Assembly: GCA_018136815.1 (NCBI GenBank)
Contig: CM030940.1
Location: 3,404,601 to 3,468,600, forward strand
Length of the DNA stretch: 64,000 bases
Direction of reading: 5' to 3'
DNA from: Isochrysis galbana
Taxonomy: Eukaryota > Haptophyta > Isochrysidales > Isochrysidaceae
Positions within the stretch are counted from its first letter, which is position 1; every line of letters begins with the position of its first letter. Position numbers and translations under genes: made by a program. Below the pieces are notes generated by a model, which worked only from the letters and a program-made list of their open reading frames with translations, ran no database searches and had not been told where the DNA came from. Shown piece by piece: positions 8,927 to 19,858 of this stretch.

Positions 8927-9920
8927 CCCCCCCCCCCTTGCCGCGGTGGACTCGCTCGGCAGGTACCAAATGAAGGCAAACGACCTTGCGTTACGACAAC
9001 AACAACAACCGAGGGGAATCTAAATCTAATTGAATCTGTGTGATGTTTGATGTTTGATATGTGAATGAATGTGAATGGGTTATAGGTGACAACAATAGCA
9101 AGCAAGTATAGTTACAGTATAGCGTATAGCAACATAACAATAACAACGCAATATAGCTTGTGGGGTGGGCGGTGCCCTACGAACGCGAGTCGTGCGATTT
9201 TTTTTGGCGCGCCGCGATTTTTTTTGGTTCCTTAATTACGGGAACGTGTTGCGGATACACCTGCACCACGCACCACGACAAATTGCGACAAGTTTGACCG
9301 CAAGTTTGGGTGGTCCGGCACAAGATCCCCGCAAGAACGGCCTAAAGTTTGGGCAAGTCGGGCTGCAAGTATTGACCTGGCCCTAAGTAGCTTTGGGGTT
9401 ACCGTGTGTTTTGGGGAAGGGGGGAGTTGCTATGCTCACGTCCTTGATTAGCTTTGTACTCATCTTTGTGATAATAATACCATGGAGACTGGTTGAAAAA
9501 GAAAACATGCACCTCTGGGTGAAAAAAAATAATAACCTGGCCCTCTTTTGACGGAACGCGGCTTGATTGCGTGAATACCGAATCGAATACAACAACATCC
9601 CCATGGTCAATAACAATAACAGTGCCTTGGCATGCTTGCAAGTAGGTGGGCATCTCTTTCTTCATTCAAGTCATCGGCTATGTTTCAAATATGGGAGAAG
9701 CAACTGAGAGTACAGAGCCTCTGAGCCCACAATGTGTCTAGCTCTACCCGGCCATGAGCGAATGAAGGATCGCGCAAGGGGTTTTGTTTTTTGGGCGAGC
9801 GACTGGGAGCGGCGGCGAGCTTTGACCCAAATATCCACGAAATATCCGCGGATATCTTCGCCCGCAAAAGCCGCCCAAATATCCAAGAGATATATCCGGA
9901 TATATCCGCCAAGCCCTAGC
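8909..9920. other. Gene-free stretch with palindromes
   Basis: No gene recognised. It holds a C19 run (8920-8938), one copy of the 25-bp dispersed motif (8962-8987), a (caa) tract near 8998-9010, and two gcgattttttttgg units near 9198-9226. Two perfect palindromes, atatccgcggatat (9843-9856) and gatatatccggatatatc (9889-9906), lie in a block of aaatatcc repeats. Confidence 0.55.
8962..8987 (+). repeat. 25-bp dispersed motif (five copies in the window)
   Basis: Consensus GGTACCAAATGAAGGCAAAC followed by GACCT. Copies: 8962-8987 (+), 13414-13438 (+), 55093-55117 (+, diverged), 59610-59634 (-) and 63756-63781 (-). Flanking sequences are unrelated. Three copies lie exactly at the edge of a LINE piece. 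Confidence 0.8.
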
Positions 9921-10262
9921 GCCATGGGCCAGAGACGCAGGGAAGAGAGGAGGAAGAGGGAAGAGACGGAGGGGAGGGGGAGCGGCAGCTCTCCCCTCGG
10001 GCGTTTACCTGACTTCTCGCCCTGTTAGGTACAAGAAGACAGGGGGTGCCAGAGCCAGGAGGAAAGGGCCGCGGCTCGCCGCGGACACTCTCGCTTGGGC
10101 GAGAGTGATGAGCGCTCTGGACTCCTATCTCACGAGTGCCCCGCCCCCCCTGCGTTGTTATTACCCGAAAGGGGTTTTCCCCCAGGGTCGACTCGAGGAG
10201 AGGACGCGCTGCGGTGCGCGGGGTCGGTGCGTGCCCACTGGGGGGGGGGGGGGGGGAGGACA
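9921..10262 (+). mobile_element. 5'-truncated LINE-family fragment
   Basis: Matches the distal part of the 8044-8908 copy from gccatgggccagag to acaaatatcgaggg, with the same order of conserved blocks (cttctcgccc, gaagac, gccgcggctcgccgcgg, ggggttttcccccagggt). The 5' hairpin and first ~400 bases are absent. A G16 run marks its end. Confidence 0.7.
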
Positions 10263-10690
<428 letters not shown>

Positions 10691-11186
10691 TTGCTCACTC
10701 CAGCCGGCCAGACGGCGCCGACCCTCGGGTCACACACCCACCATGTGCGACACCCCCACTTCCTCCTCTCCCCTCCCCGTCGCCCTGCCCCGCCCGTTAC
10801 TCCCCACCCCCACCCAACCCTCGGCCTCCCAACCGCTCTACCTGTTTCATTTGAGCGCGTCATGCCATGGCACGAGCGGTTCTCCGTTCACACCCAACAG
10901 TAAGGTTTGAGAGGGGGGGAGGGCGGCCTTGCACTCGCCGTATGTGGTCTCCTCACCGCTGGCTGGGAGAGGCAGATGGCCGCCCATCGTTCTATGCACC
11001 TCGCACAACTCCTACGCACCGATCCATTTTACATCCAGTCATACGCTCTGCCTGCCTGCCTGCCTCACCTTGCACACCTGCGGGCGATTACATCTCACCA
11101 TCGCAATCACTGCTGTGAATCTTATTTCTAAGTGCTGGGATGAGCTCTGCGATCCCACTTGTCCGCATATAATAGCCTAATTTTAC
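10691..11186. other. No recognised gene
   Basis: C/T-rich DNA leading up to the TMEM222/RTE1-like gene. A possible intron acceptor (ctgtgtgcag at 11218-11227) lies inside the first codons of that gene's longest frame, so an upstream exon in this stretch is possible but not shown. Confidence 0.4.
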
Positions 11187-11252
11187 GTGTGCTCACTGAC
11201 TCTTGCCGTGTCGATGGCCTGTGTGCAGAGGTGCTCGTTTGCTGCGAGCACC

Positions 11253-11699
11253 ATGCTTCATGACGATGCCGTTGCGGACGATGGTGAAGCAAAGGTTGAC
11301 ATCCACCGCCAGCGCTATCCTCATGCAGTTGTTTGGGGTCCGCTCGGCCCATTGACCTGCTGCTGCCCGTGTGTTGGTCACATGGGCATTGCAGACAGTC
11401 AAGGTCGTATCCACGACTTTGCGGGCACGTACAGTATTGGTATCGACGATTTCATGGTGGGAACGGTTTGGCGGTACGCGGTAGTAACCCCGACGATGGA
11501 CAGGAATTGGGACAGGGCAATCAGCAAGGCCGATGAGGTATACTCTACTAAGCATCACAATATATGCTGCCAAAACTGCCATCATCACACCGCCCTCGCC
11601 CTTGAGGCTGCGGGATTCCCACAGTGGGGCTGTGATGGATTGATATCGACGTGGCTGTTTTGTTGCTTGCACGGACGATGCACCTGGTGCGAATATTGA
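11253..11699 (+). CDS. TMEM222 / RTE1-like (DUF778) membrane protein
   Basis: From the ATG at 11253 the product is 148 residues; the frame is open from 11187 but the extra residues are not family-like. It shows the DUF778 signature in order: KVDIHRQRYPHAVVWGPLGP, GHMGIADSQGRIHDFAGTY, RNWDRAISKADEVYSTKHHN and ICCQNCHHHTALALEAAG. In plants RTE1 works with the ethylene receptor at the Golgi/ER; animal TMEM222 has no settled function. The family usually ends with another hydrophobic segment of about 40 residues, but this frame stops shortly after LFCCLHGRC. Either the gene has a downstream exon I could not place, or it is truncated. Identity is firm, the ends are not. Confidence 0.75.
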   Translation: MLHDDAVADDGEAKVDIHRQRYPHAVVWGPLGPLTCCCPCVGHMGIADSQGRIHDFAGTYSIGIDDFMVGTVWRYAVVTPTMDRNWDRAISKADEVYSTKHHNICCQNCHHHTALALEAAGFPQWGCDGLISTWLFCCLHGRCTWCEY

Positions 11700-12429
11700 C
11701 ATCTTGTACAAACGATGAAGCCGTTCCCAAAGGCAAGTGAAGTCTTTGAAGTTAATCTCCTGAACCTTCCTAACCACTGCGAGGCATTAGAAAGCTCAGT
11801 CTTGCAACAAGCTCCGTGGACTCGAGGAAGAAGACACGCGAATGGATGGCAAGGGGTTGCAGGAGATTTGGCGATACAAGGAATTCGCCCAGAACCCTTT
11901 AGTTCCAAGGACGTGTCAAAGATCAACCTATTGATTGCATCTGCGGTCGTGCAATGGCCTAGCCACAAATCGCTGTGCTAGCGCGTTGTGCCTTGCCACG
12001 GTGTGGCGAGCCCCCACACCGTGAAGCCCAGGTCTGCCTAGGTCTGTCGGTGGGCAGTAGGGCCCTGGCTAACCCCTTTGGCTTTATAATATGCGTCGCT
12101 ATGAAACTATTGTTATAGTTATGTTGAAGGCCCATACTTGACTATATAGTAGAAACCCTCATGGGCGCTAAATAGTAGAAATCCTCATGGGCGCTAAATA
12201 AAAACCGCTTCCCGCCGCAAGAAGACAACACAGAGGGGCGCTCTTTTCGCCTTTTGCTATCAGGTCGTCAGGCCCCACCCCTCCACGGGATACCTAGCAC
12301 ACTAATCTTAATGATAATAATAAAACAACTGAGCGTTAGTACCACTTCTCCCACCGGACGACCGTTAGATGGGAGGCAAGACTCCCTGTCCTGAAGGAGA
12401 AGGAGAATTCGCCGACGCGACACCCAACT
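11700..12429. other. Gene-free stretch with tandem repeat and dispersed motif
   Basis: A 26-bp unit (tagtagaaaccctcatgggc plus gctaaa) is present twice at about 12148-12199. A LINE-like 5' hairpin (aactattgttatagtt) lies at 12103-12118. One copy of a dispersed motif (aactgagcgttagtaccact) lies at 12325-12344. No coding gene recognised. Confidence 0.5.
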
Positions 12430-14850
12430 AATGGCTTCCGACTACCCCAGCCTACACCGCTCCCTCGAATGGGTGGAACGATACGCGAAAGCCTCTAGTG
12501 GTAAACCTATAACGAGGCCAAATATGAGGGGCTCCGAATGGGCTCCTACCGCAGGTAATCCCCCTCGGAAGACTTCAAACGCTTTAAATGGCTGAAATCC
12601 AAAGAATACGCCACCATACTAGGGGTACCCCTTGGGGACCAGAAGGCAATCAACACCTTTTGGAAGAAACTCGCCGACAAGATAGCAAAAAAGACGACAG
12701 CATACGCGCCCGTCGCCAGCTCGCTCTCAATACATAGAAGAACGAAAGTAGCCAACTTCCTCGTCTACTCGATCCCTCGTTATTGGATACAAACCTTAAT
12801 GCCGCCCAAATGGTTCCACCAACACCTCAAGAAGCAGGTAGACCTGATATTATGGACCAACCACAAGACGGAACGCAAGATCCAATGGATCAAACACCCA
12901 GAGGCATTCATGGAAGGTGACACCCCAAACGGCCCGACCTTGGGACTCGGACTGATAGACTGGCCTAACCACGTGAAAGCGCTACGAGCCAAATGGATAC
13001 TAAACTACTTAGACCCCCGCCAAGCCAACTGGAAACAAGTCCTCGACGCGTGGTTCTGTCGAACCAACCTAGGCAGGGCAGCGGTGGTATCCACGATACC
13101 CACGAATAAGCTAACAGACGGAATCTTCGGAGCGAGCCACGCTGTTTCAGCCGGCCCGTCGTATGCTCGTCCCCATTTCAGCGGAGTGTACAGCTCGTCC
13201 GGAACCGACTGCGGGCTGACCCGCTCGTGGATATAGGGTTCTCCCATAACATTGAGCTTGACTACGTGAAAGTCGCCTCTTCTGCGCATATAGTAATTAC
13301 TATATGCGCAGAATTAACTCGCCATTCCATTTATAGACATGGTTGAGGGGTGCCTTTTCTCAAATACAATAAGATTTTTTTTGTACCGACGCATCGCGTA
13401 TTTGGAAACGAGGGGTACCAAATGAAGGCAAACGACCTAACTGCGAAAGTCTTAACTCTCTAGGTCCTATCGTGATTCCCTTCATTTCGGGGTCGGCGTT
13501 GACTAAGCGTGTTAGTGTTAGGCCTTCGGCCACTAAGAGAAATGCCAGAGGCGATAGTGGATAGTGGGCACCCTTGGGGCATGCCGCAGTGAATCGTGAA
13601 GGGGTTGCTCCGCCTACCATTAGCCTTGATCCATCGGGTCGGGAGTGAGTCAACGTTTGTTAATAACGCTAGCCATCTAGAGTACCCGGGGCCGAAGCCC
13701 AAAGCTTGTATCGCTTTATGATAATTGTCCCAACTGACTCTATCGAAAGCTTTTTCCCAGTCTATCGCCAGGGCTAGGCCTTCCTCATCCGTGTCATCTA
13801 GGCATGCTTGCACTAACTTCAACAGATTGGTGGCTTCGCCTATCTATCATCCGCCTAGGCACAAAGCCCACTTGTTCCTTAGAGATAATCGTGTGTATCG
13901 TCTTCTTGAGTCTGTTGGCTAGGACTTTGGCGAGGATTTTTGTAATCCGTTTGGAGCAACGTGATGGGCCTGTAGTTTCTCGGGTCCCTAGCGTCCCCGT
14001 TCTTATAGAGCAGCGCTATGTGTCCCGAGCATGTGTCCTCCGGTAGGGCCCCTATCCGGTATGCTTCTTGGAACATTTCCTTCAAACGCGGTGCTACGAG
14101 CTCCTCGAAGCTTTGGTAGAATTCCATCGGTATGCCATCCGGCCCCGTGGACTTGCCTTTCGCCATTTGTCGTATCGCCCTAATGATCTCGGAGCAACCG
14201 ATAGGCTTGTCCAAAAAGGATCTATGACTCGCTGGTATCTGTCGCTGTCCTAGCGCGTGAAGGAGGGGCTCCGCGTTTTGCGATGTCTTCACTCTAAATA
14301 GCCAAACGTAGTAGCTCCGCAACGAAGCCAAAATGGCGGTATCATTGGTAGCTATATTTTCCTCTTCTGGGGTTGGTTGTGGGTCGTCCCACCTTACCCC
14401 GGCGTACATTGACGGGATATCTCCGTTGGCGTGTCTAGGTAGGTGTGAATCTTCTAAAGAATTGCTTAGTAACGATTAATATCGCCATATCGCCCTATCA
14501 AGGGAGATCCTGTACCTACTGGCATGGAGGTACATCCTCACCGACTTCTATAGGATCCACTACGACAACATCAAGTTCAACAGCGACGACGTCATTAGAA
14601 GAATGATCGAGAGATACGAGATACGAGACACACCACGCAGTGCAAAGCGGCGCTGTACGCTGTACGGCAACTACACGGACGCATCCAGAAAAGCCAAATC
14701 AGACATGGGCCGCCAGCCCAAAAAACGTATAGATGTCAACGATTTCCGCCCTATCTTCGAAACGAACGATGACAACGAACTAGTTCCAAGTAGTAATTTC
14801 ATAGCAATACTAGAGACTAGAGCTTCTAAAATCTAAAAATAAATAAAGCA
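12430..14850 (+). mobile_element. L1-like LINE ORF2 fragment with an inverted RT block
   Basis: Plus-strand translation of about 12450-13230 gives the region after the RT domain of an L1-like LINE (FWKKLADKIAKKT, RRTKVANFLVYSIPRYWIQ, GLGLIDWPNHVKALRAKWIL). Plus-strand 14495-14836 gives the C-terminus, ending ETRASKI and a stop, followed by A-rich DNA. Between them, about 13370-14410 codes the RT domain on the minus strand (GKSTGPDGIPMEFYQSF, RPITLLQTDYK, ALAIDWEKAFDRVSWDNYH, GMPQGCPLS). So the RT block is reversed relative to its neighbours, by inversion or by insertion of a second copy. The RT is itself broken: its two halves are in different frames, and it ends before the FADD box at a copy of the 25-bp motif (13414-13438). 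Confidence 0.8.
13281..13312. repeat. Perfect 32-bp palindrome
   Basis: TCTGCGCATATAGTAA is followed at once by its exact reverse complement. It sits at the edge of the inverted RT block of the LINE and could form a hairpin or cruciform. Confidence 0.95.
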
Positions 14851-16078
14851 CATAATACAACAAAAAAGAAAAAAGCAACACCGGACTTACTTAGCGACCA
14901 AGGATAACAATAGACCGGGAGGGACAATGTGCCCCCAACCGGGAAATCCAATGGGGAAGGCTGGAAAGCCGGGCCCCCACACAGGGTCAAACTTGGCCCG
15001 AGGCCACCACAGATAAACACAAGAGGCCTGCCCCACCGCCCCACCCCTCCCCCTTCCCCTCCCGCCAAGCCCAAAGTGTACATGGGCCGACCCCCCAAAA
15101 CCGAAGAAAAAGGAACGAGGGGCGAGGGGGGGAGCGAAAGGGAGAGCGGTGGTAGGGGTATAGGCGTTGACGTCGGAATCGCGGGAAAGTGTGTCTCACT
15201 AGTAGCTTAGCGGGCATCTTCAAGAATTTTGAATTTTTCTGCAATATAGTACGTTGCCCTGGCGCTTGGTTTGGGGGCCGCCCTTGGCGGTCAGACTACG
15301 AGAGGAGGGGGCCGCGGCGTCGAGCTTAATCGCAACCCATTTGAAAGTAAGTTGACCGTCAACGCACTCACTCTAGGAAGCCATCAGCGCACTAAATCTA
15401 TCTTCTCTCGTGCACCTAGCACCTACATCCATATCAACTTTCAACCTGCAGCCTTTATCTCGAGCTCATGTCACCACTCTCAGTGTCAATGCTCCATCCA
15501 TCTTGGTCGCTCTCCAAGTTCGGTGCCACTTCTACGGGAATGCACGCTCCACAACCCCAGGTGCCGCGGCAGCACGCAAGGGCGAGCCACTTGGGCAATA
15601 GCCTGGCCGTATAGAATGTTGTCGTCATCCCATGCATCGCCTTGCTCATTCATTTTAGTCTGTGGTGCATCCACGAAATTATGAATATGAGCAATTCTGC
15701 GGCAATAAATTTGCAGGACTATGATCAAGCATGCTCCATGTTCTGGCTGGTCAAATCATGAAGGGCTGAGCGAGGACGTTGCTCACCCTGCTTACTCTTT
15801 TCGCACTTGCTAGACATTCTTGTTGAACGCATAGTAGCAGCGAATCAAAGCGCTTGCGGGTCGTCACTTCACACATGGTCCTAAGAGTGGTATGGGTCGA
15901 GGCGGTCAAAGCTCGAGAGATAGGAATGCCACATCTTCAGCATATGAGCAGACGATTCACGGACTTTGCCAATGTTTCCACGCACAGTGTCACCACGTCT
16001 GCCAATCTCTTTGTCATATCATGGGGCGAAGCTTCGAAATCAACGATTTCCTCAAATAGCCGCGCCTTTGCCAGCTTG
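14851..16078. other. No gene recognised
   Basis: Begins with the A-rich tail of the LINE (14834-14876). The rest is G-rich (14930-15150), then mixed sequence. On the minus strand short open pieces at about 15920-16085 (LDKLAKARLFEEIVDFEASP) could be a further exon of the hypothetical gene at 16079-16537, but no splice sites were convincing. Confidence 0.4.
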
Positions 16079-16537
16079 TCAAGCTGCAAAATCGCGCAGG
16101 GTAAATCCAAGGTGAGTTAGCGCCTCGCACACAAGTGATGCCAGTAGCATTGCAGGGCATAAAGTGCTCACCGGCCTGATGTCACACCGGAGGTACTGAT
16201 CTGGAAATCGTGCTCCAGCAGCCAATGGATTGTGCAGTGTTGAGCCATCCCTGCTCTGCACTGCCCCGATATCGTAAAAGAGCTGGCCAGAGGTGGGACT
16301 CCGATCGTGGAGGATAGACCCATCAAAATCCAGCGGTAGCTCCCACGGCGGTGTGGGCAGCGCTTCAAGGCGCTGGGTAACAGCGCAATTGGTGATGGAC
16401 TCCGGCTCTGGGATTTTTGGCGATGGGAGGCTACACTGCTGTTTGGCGTGCGTGAGCCTCGCCTCGACCCAGGGCAAGATCTCCTCCACGGAAGAAAAGT
16501 AGCCGTGCTCAGCCATCGATGGCGCGTCCACTACCAT
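16079..16537 (-). CDS. Hypothetical protein
   Basis: 152 residues from the ATG at 16537 (frame open from 16627). It has balanced, gene-like composition: an acidic/helical start (MAEHGYFSSVEEILPWVEAR), a Pro-rich middle (PPWELPLDFDGSILHDRSPT) and a helical end (LCPAMLLASLVCEALTHLGF). I recognise no family. Shortly after its stop a different minus-strand frame continues with similar helical, charged composition (about 16085-15930), suggesting an intron or frameshift and a longer gene. No membrane segment or clear targeting peptide. Confidence 0.35.
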   Translation of the reverse strand: MVVDAPSMAEHGYFSSVEEILPWVEARLTHAKQQCSLPSPKIPEPESITNCAVTQRLEALPTPPWELPLDFDGSILHDRSPTSGQLFYDIGAVQSRDGSTLHNPLAAGARFPDQYLRCDIRPVSTLCPAMLLASLVCEALTHLGFTLRDFAA

Positions 16538-16627
16538 CGCTGCAGCGCACACACAACAGACGAGTTGACGCAGAGCTCGCCCTTGATTTTGGAGAGGGAA
16601 ATTCTCGTCCACCAAGACCAAAAACAA

Positions 16628-17009
16628 TGAGCGAGAACAGAAAGGAGAGAGAGTGGGCGCGCACTACTCTTTCCTTCTCTTCTTTTTTTTTCTTCTGTCT
16701 CCTCTTCCTCTTCCACCGTCAGTCGCTACTCCCCCCCCCTCCCCCGCGTCGCGGCTACCGACTTGTTTGAATCAATTCTACCCAAGGATGGGGTACATAC
16801 TCCTACAAGTATACGTAATAGTAATAAATAATGGTCAGGTGTTCATTTTTAGGTGGTTAGTGTGTGATTCACCTAGATGGGAAACACGGTTTATCGTGAC
16901 CATACGGAATTACCATGTTTGCCTCAGGCTCGACCCCCAGTTTCTTAGCGAGTCGGCGGCCAAAATCATGTTAAGCTTTCGTAATGGTTGTCTGGAAGGG
17001 GCTCATAGT
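16628..17009. other. Spacer ending in the left target duplication
   Basis: Pyrimidine-rich from 16668 to 16745, then AT-richer. No gene seen. The last eight bases (17002-17009, ctcatagt) are the left target-site copy of the next element. Confidence 0.5.
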
Positions 17010-18301
17010 TAGGGCCTGGTAAGAGTTTCGCGAAACTTTTTGCGAAATTTGGGGAACGTCTCAGCGCGAAGAAATTTCGAGAAATTTGGGGGAGGGAAAC
17101 CGTGAAAAAAGTAACTTTCACAAAACTTGTGCGAAAATTCGCTAGTATGAAAGCCAAAAAGTAACTCTAATTCTAATTGCCACCTATCGTTGCGGGCTCA
17201 CGGCCCGGTGGCGCATGGCGCGTGGCGCGGCTAGGCACGCGCCCGCACGCCCCAAGAAAACAAGGCGAATCTCACGTGTTTTTGCTCCTTAATCAAATAC
17301 ATGCCACTTTTATGTCTTTCTCGATGCAAAGTGAGAAGAAAGATCGAAGATCAACTAGATCTAGCATAAACGAGGGTGCGGCGACGGCGCGCGGCGCGGC
17401 CGGACGACACCCCGCCTTGCTCCTTGCAGCCGCGGACGCGTCATGACGCGGAAGCGGAGGCGAGGTGAGGTGTGCGCGCGCACTGACGGCACACGTCTCG
17501 CACACACAAACTTGCAACAGCAAGAGCTGCCAATACATTTGGCAGCAGCAGCAGCGCAAGGTTTCAATGTCGACCGCGCGGACGGACGTCAAGGAGTTCA
17601 ACAACCATGTGCTGCTTAATTGGATTGGTGGGCCTGCAACCGCTCTAACTTAGATTCCCAATCGGGTATCGGCAGACGGCAGCTCGCATCACTTTTCCTT
17701 TGACACCTTCTTCTCTTCTTCTGCTTCGTGTGAGCGCGTTTTCTCGTTGTTGTTGTTGAATGTAATGTAAGTGTGTGTTTGGGCATCTTCAGAGCACGAG
17801 CCCTGCTGGTCAAGTGCAAGCTGGGCTCATGTTGCGATACAATGAGCGTAAGGTTTGAGGTTTGTTTGGTTGATGACTGAGGTTGAGGTCATTGCTCTTA
17901 TGCTAATGCTGCTAGATGTAGGAGTAGGAAGTAGCTGTAGCTGGCTAAGAACGCAGAGTCATCATCATCATCATCATCATCATCATTCATCATTATAATT
18001 AGTAGTAGTATGTAATTTTAATCAGAATACGCAATAGTTAGGCAGTATGTATGTAGTATGTATCGTCCAACCTTTTCGTCATTTACGGTTTATTTTTATA
18101 TGGATAGGGATAGATGATAGACTGAGCTGCTATTGATTGATGTTTATTGATGTGGTTTTTTTCACCGCGCAGCGCGCGATGCTGAAAATACAAGAAATTT
18201 TTTCGAAACTTTGGGGAAATTTGGGGGCTCGCCGTAGGATTTTTGAAAAACTTTTGCGAGAAATTTGGGGAGGGATTTCGCAAAACTCTTACCAGGCCCT
18301 A
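17010..18301. mobile_element. Non-autonomous hAT-type element with 8-bp target duplication
   Basis: The 1,292-bp element starts TAGGGCCTGGTAAGAGTTT and ends with its reverse complement, AAACTCTTACCAGGCCCTA. It is flanked by an identical ctcatagt at 17002-17009 and 18302-18309. An 8-bp duplication and a TAGGG start are hallmarks of hAT elements. Subterminal regions on both sides carry repeated aaatttgggg and tttcgcgaaa motifs, and their reverse complements, likely transposase-binding sites. The interior has no transposase; it holds a (cat) microsatellite at about 17960-17990 and no gene I recognise. Precise flanks suggest recent insertion. Confidence 0.9.
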
Positions 18302-18309
18302 CTCATAGT

Positions 18310-18771
18310 CCCCATGTCCCCATGTGCCTTGGTGCTTGGTGTACGCTTAATTAGGTGTCCTCCGATCTCGCCCCCTCTTTGCGTCGGTAAGACCATGCTA
18401 CACCTAGCCCTCGTCTCGCTACTCGGTATGGGCCTGCCCACGGCTGTGCCCCACGCGCTCTACTCGAACATGGAACATGGTACTGTGTTGCATTCATCAG
18501 AGGGTGCAACCTCAGGTTTGGTTGTTTTTTTGCCAAATGTCCCCCATGTGGACGGTATAAGTTCTACTTAAAGGACTCCCTTATTACGGTACAAACTTGC
18601 AGGTTTCAGATGTATACTGTCATTCGTGCCAATTATTGTATTACATTTTTGGAAGTGGCACTGGTGCAGATTTGACCGCAGAAAAGGGGACATCGCAGCC
18701 AGTCTCGCCGAACGAACACCGAACGAGTCCGCACGTTTCTTTTTTGTACCGGTATGTAGTAAGCATTTAAT
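18310..18771. other. No gene recognised
   Basis: Ordinary mixed sequence between the hAT-type element and the AT-richer repeat region. A short frame (18321-18571) has a hydrophobic stretch but no recognisable homology. Confidence 0.4.
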
Positions 18772-19273
18772 ATGTCACCGGTAACGTATCAGATGAAGAT
18801 GCCTAAAGACTTCTTGTTTGAACTTTATAAAAAATGCAATGATGCCATTGGCGCCAAAGAGTGGACACTGGCAATTAGAATTGCGAGTAATTTAAGCTCA
18901 TTGTCGGCTGATATGTACACAATTGCGAACACGCCAGCCGATAAACTCCATGTAGTTCGGCAACTGAATTCGGCAAAAGAAATGTTAGAATTTGCCACTG
19001 AACAACTGCGAAAACAGGTCAGCCTTCTTACGGTTATCAGGCTTATGCAGCCCAAAGCGCAAGGTTGCCCTTGGCGAATTTGCGACTGAGCAACTGCGAC
19101 AAGACTCCTTGCGTGAACTTTATAGAAAGGCCATGACTGAGCAACTGCGACAAGACTCCTTGTGTGAACTTTATAGAAAGGCCATTGCCGCCAAAGAGTG
19201 GACATTGGCAATTAGAATTGCGAGTAATTTAAGCTCATTGTCGGCTGCCACTTGCCACTTGCAGGTGGTCTGA
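18772..19273 (+). repeat. AT-richer coding-like segment with internal duplications
   Basis: A frame at 18772-19089 codes 105 residues (MPKDFLFELYKKCNDAIGAK, then EWTLAIRIASNLSSLSAD). About 100 bp of it (18815-18912) is repeated at 19163-19248 with few changes, and the intervening block duplicates a shorter unit (actgagcaactgcgacaaga at about 19085 and 19134). A second frame (18992-19273) reads through these copies. The AT-rich base use differs from nearly all neighbouring genes. The repeat module is predicted helical. No family recognised; it may be a gene decaying by tandem duplication or DNA of foreign origin. Confidence 0.4.
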
Positions 19274-19858
19274 CAACACACCAGACTGTTGCTCCCCATA
19301 CATCACACGCAAGCAAGAGAGAGAACACACCTCAGCATTCGTCCCCTCGTAGTCCTCGGCGTCGCTTCCGTCGTCGCTGGAGTTCTTTTCGTTCTCAGAT
19401 GACGCATCCAACTCCAGTTCATCCTGAGGGCGCGGGGAGGGTGGGTGTAGGAGCTGACCGGAGACCGGAGCTGCCATCGCCCCCCTCGTCCCTCGTCCTC
19501 ATCTTCCACCACCTGCCGTGTCCGCTTCTTGGCGGCCGACCGGCCTGCGGGCGCCATCGCGCCCCACGCCGCGACCCCAAATTTCGATTTATTTCGTTCA
19601 AAATGTTGGTTTCTATGTGGCCCCAAACTTAGAATCGAGTTTCTCGAAACTCTGGCCGGGGCCAATGGACACCCATACAATACAGCGAAAAGCAGCGGAC
19701 GGCGGCGTTCAGGCACTATGAAAACCGGACCGTGAAACTCGAATTTTCAGACTCTAACTTTCTCTCGGGAGTCGTATGCGTGGGCCCCGAGAGATGATGT
19801 GATAGAGAGAAGAGAGAGTAGTGAACCCCGGAGCTCTGCGCGTTCGTGGTGTCTATCG
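19274..19858. other. Upstream region of the YdcZ-like gene
   Basis: No gene recognised. Open frames on both strands here are Arg/Pro-rich and look accidental. Confidence 0.4.

Noticed and set aside
13281-13312. Palindrome as a bacterial-type terminator
   Set aside because: The window is eukaryotic, there is no gene ending upstream, and no T-run follows.
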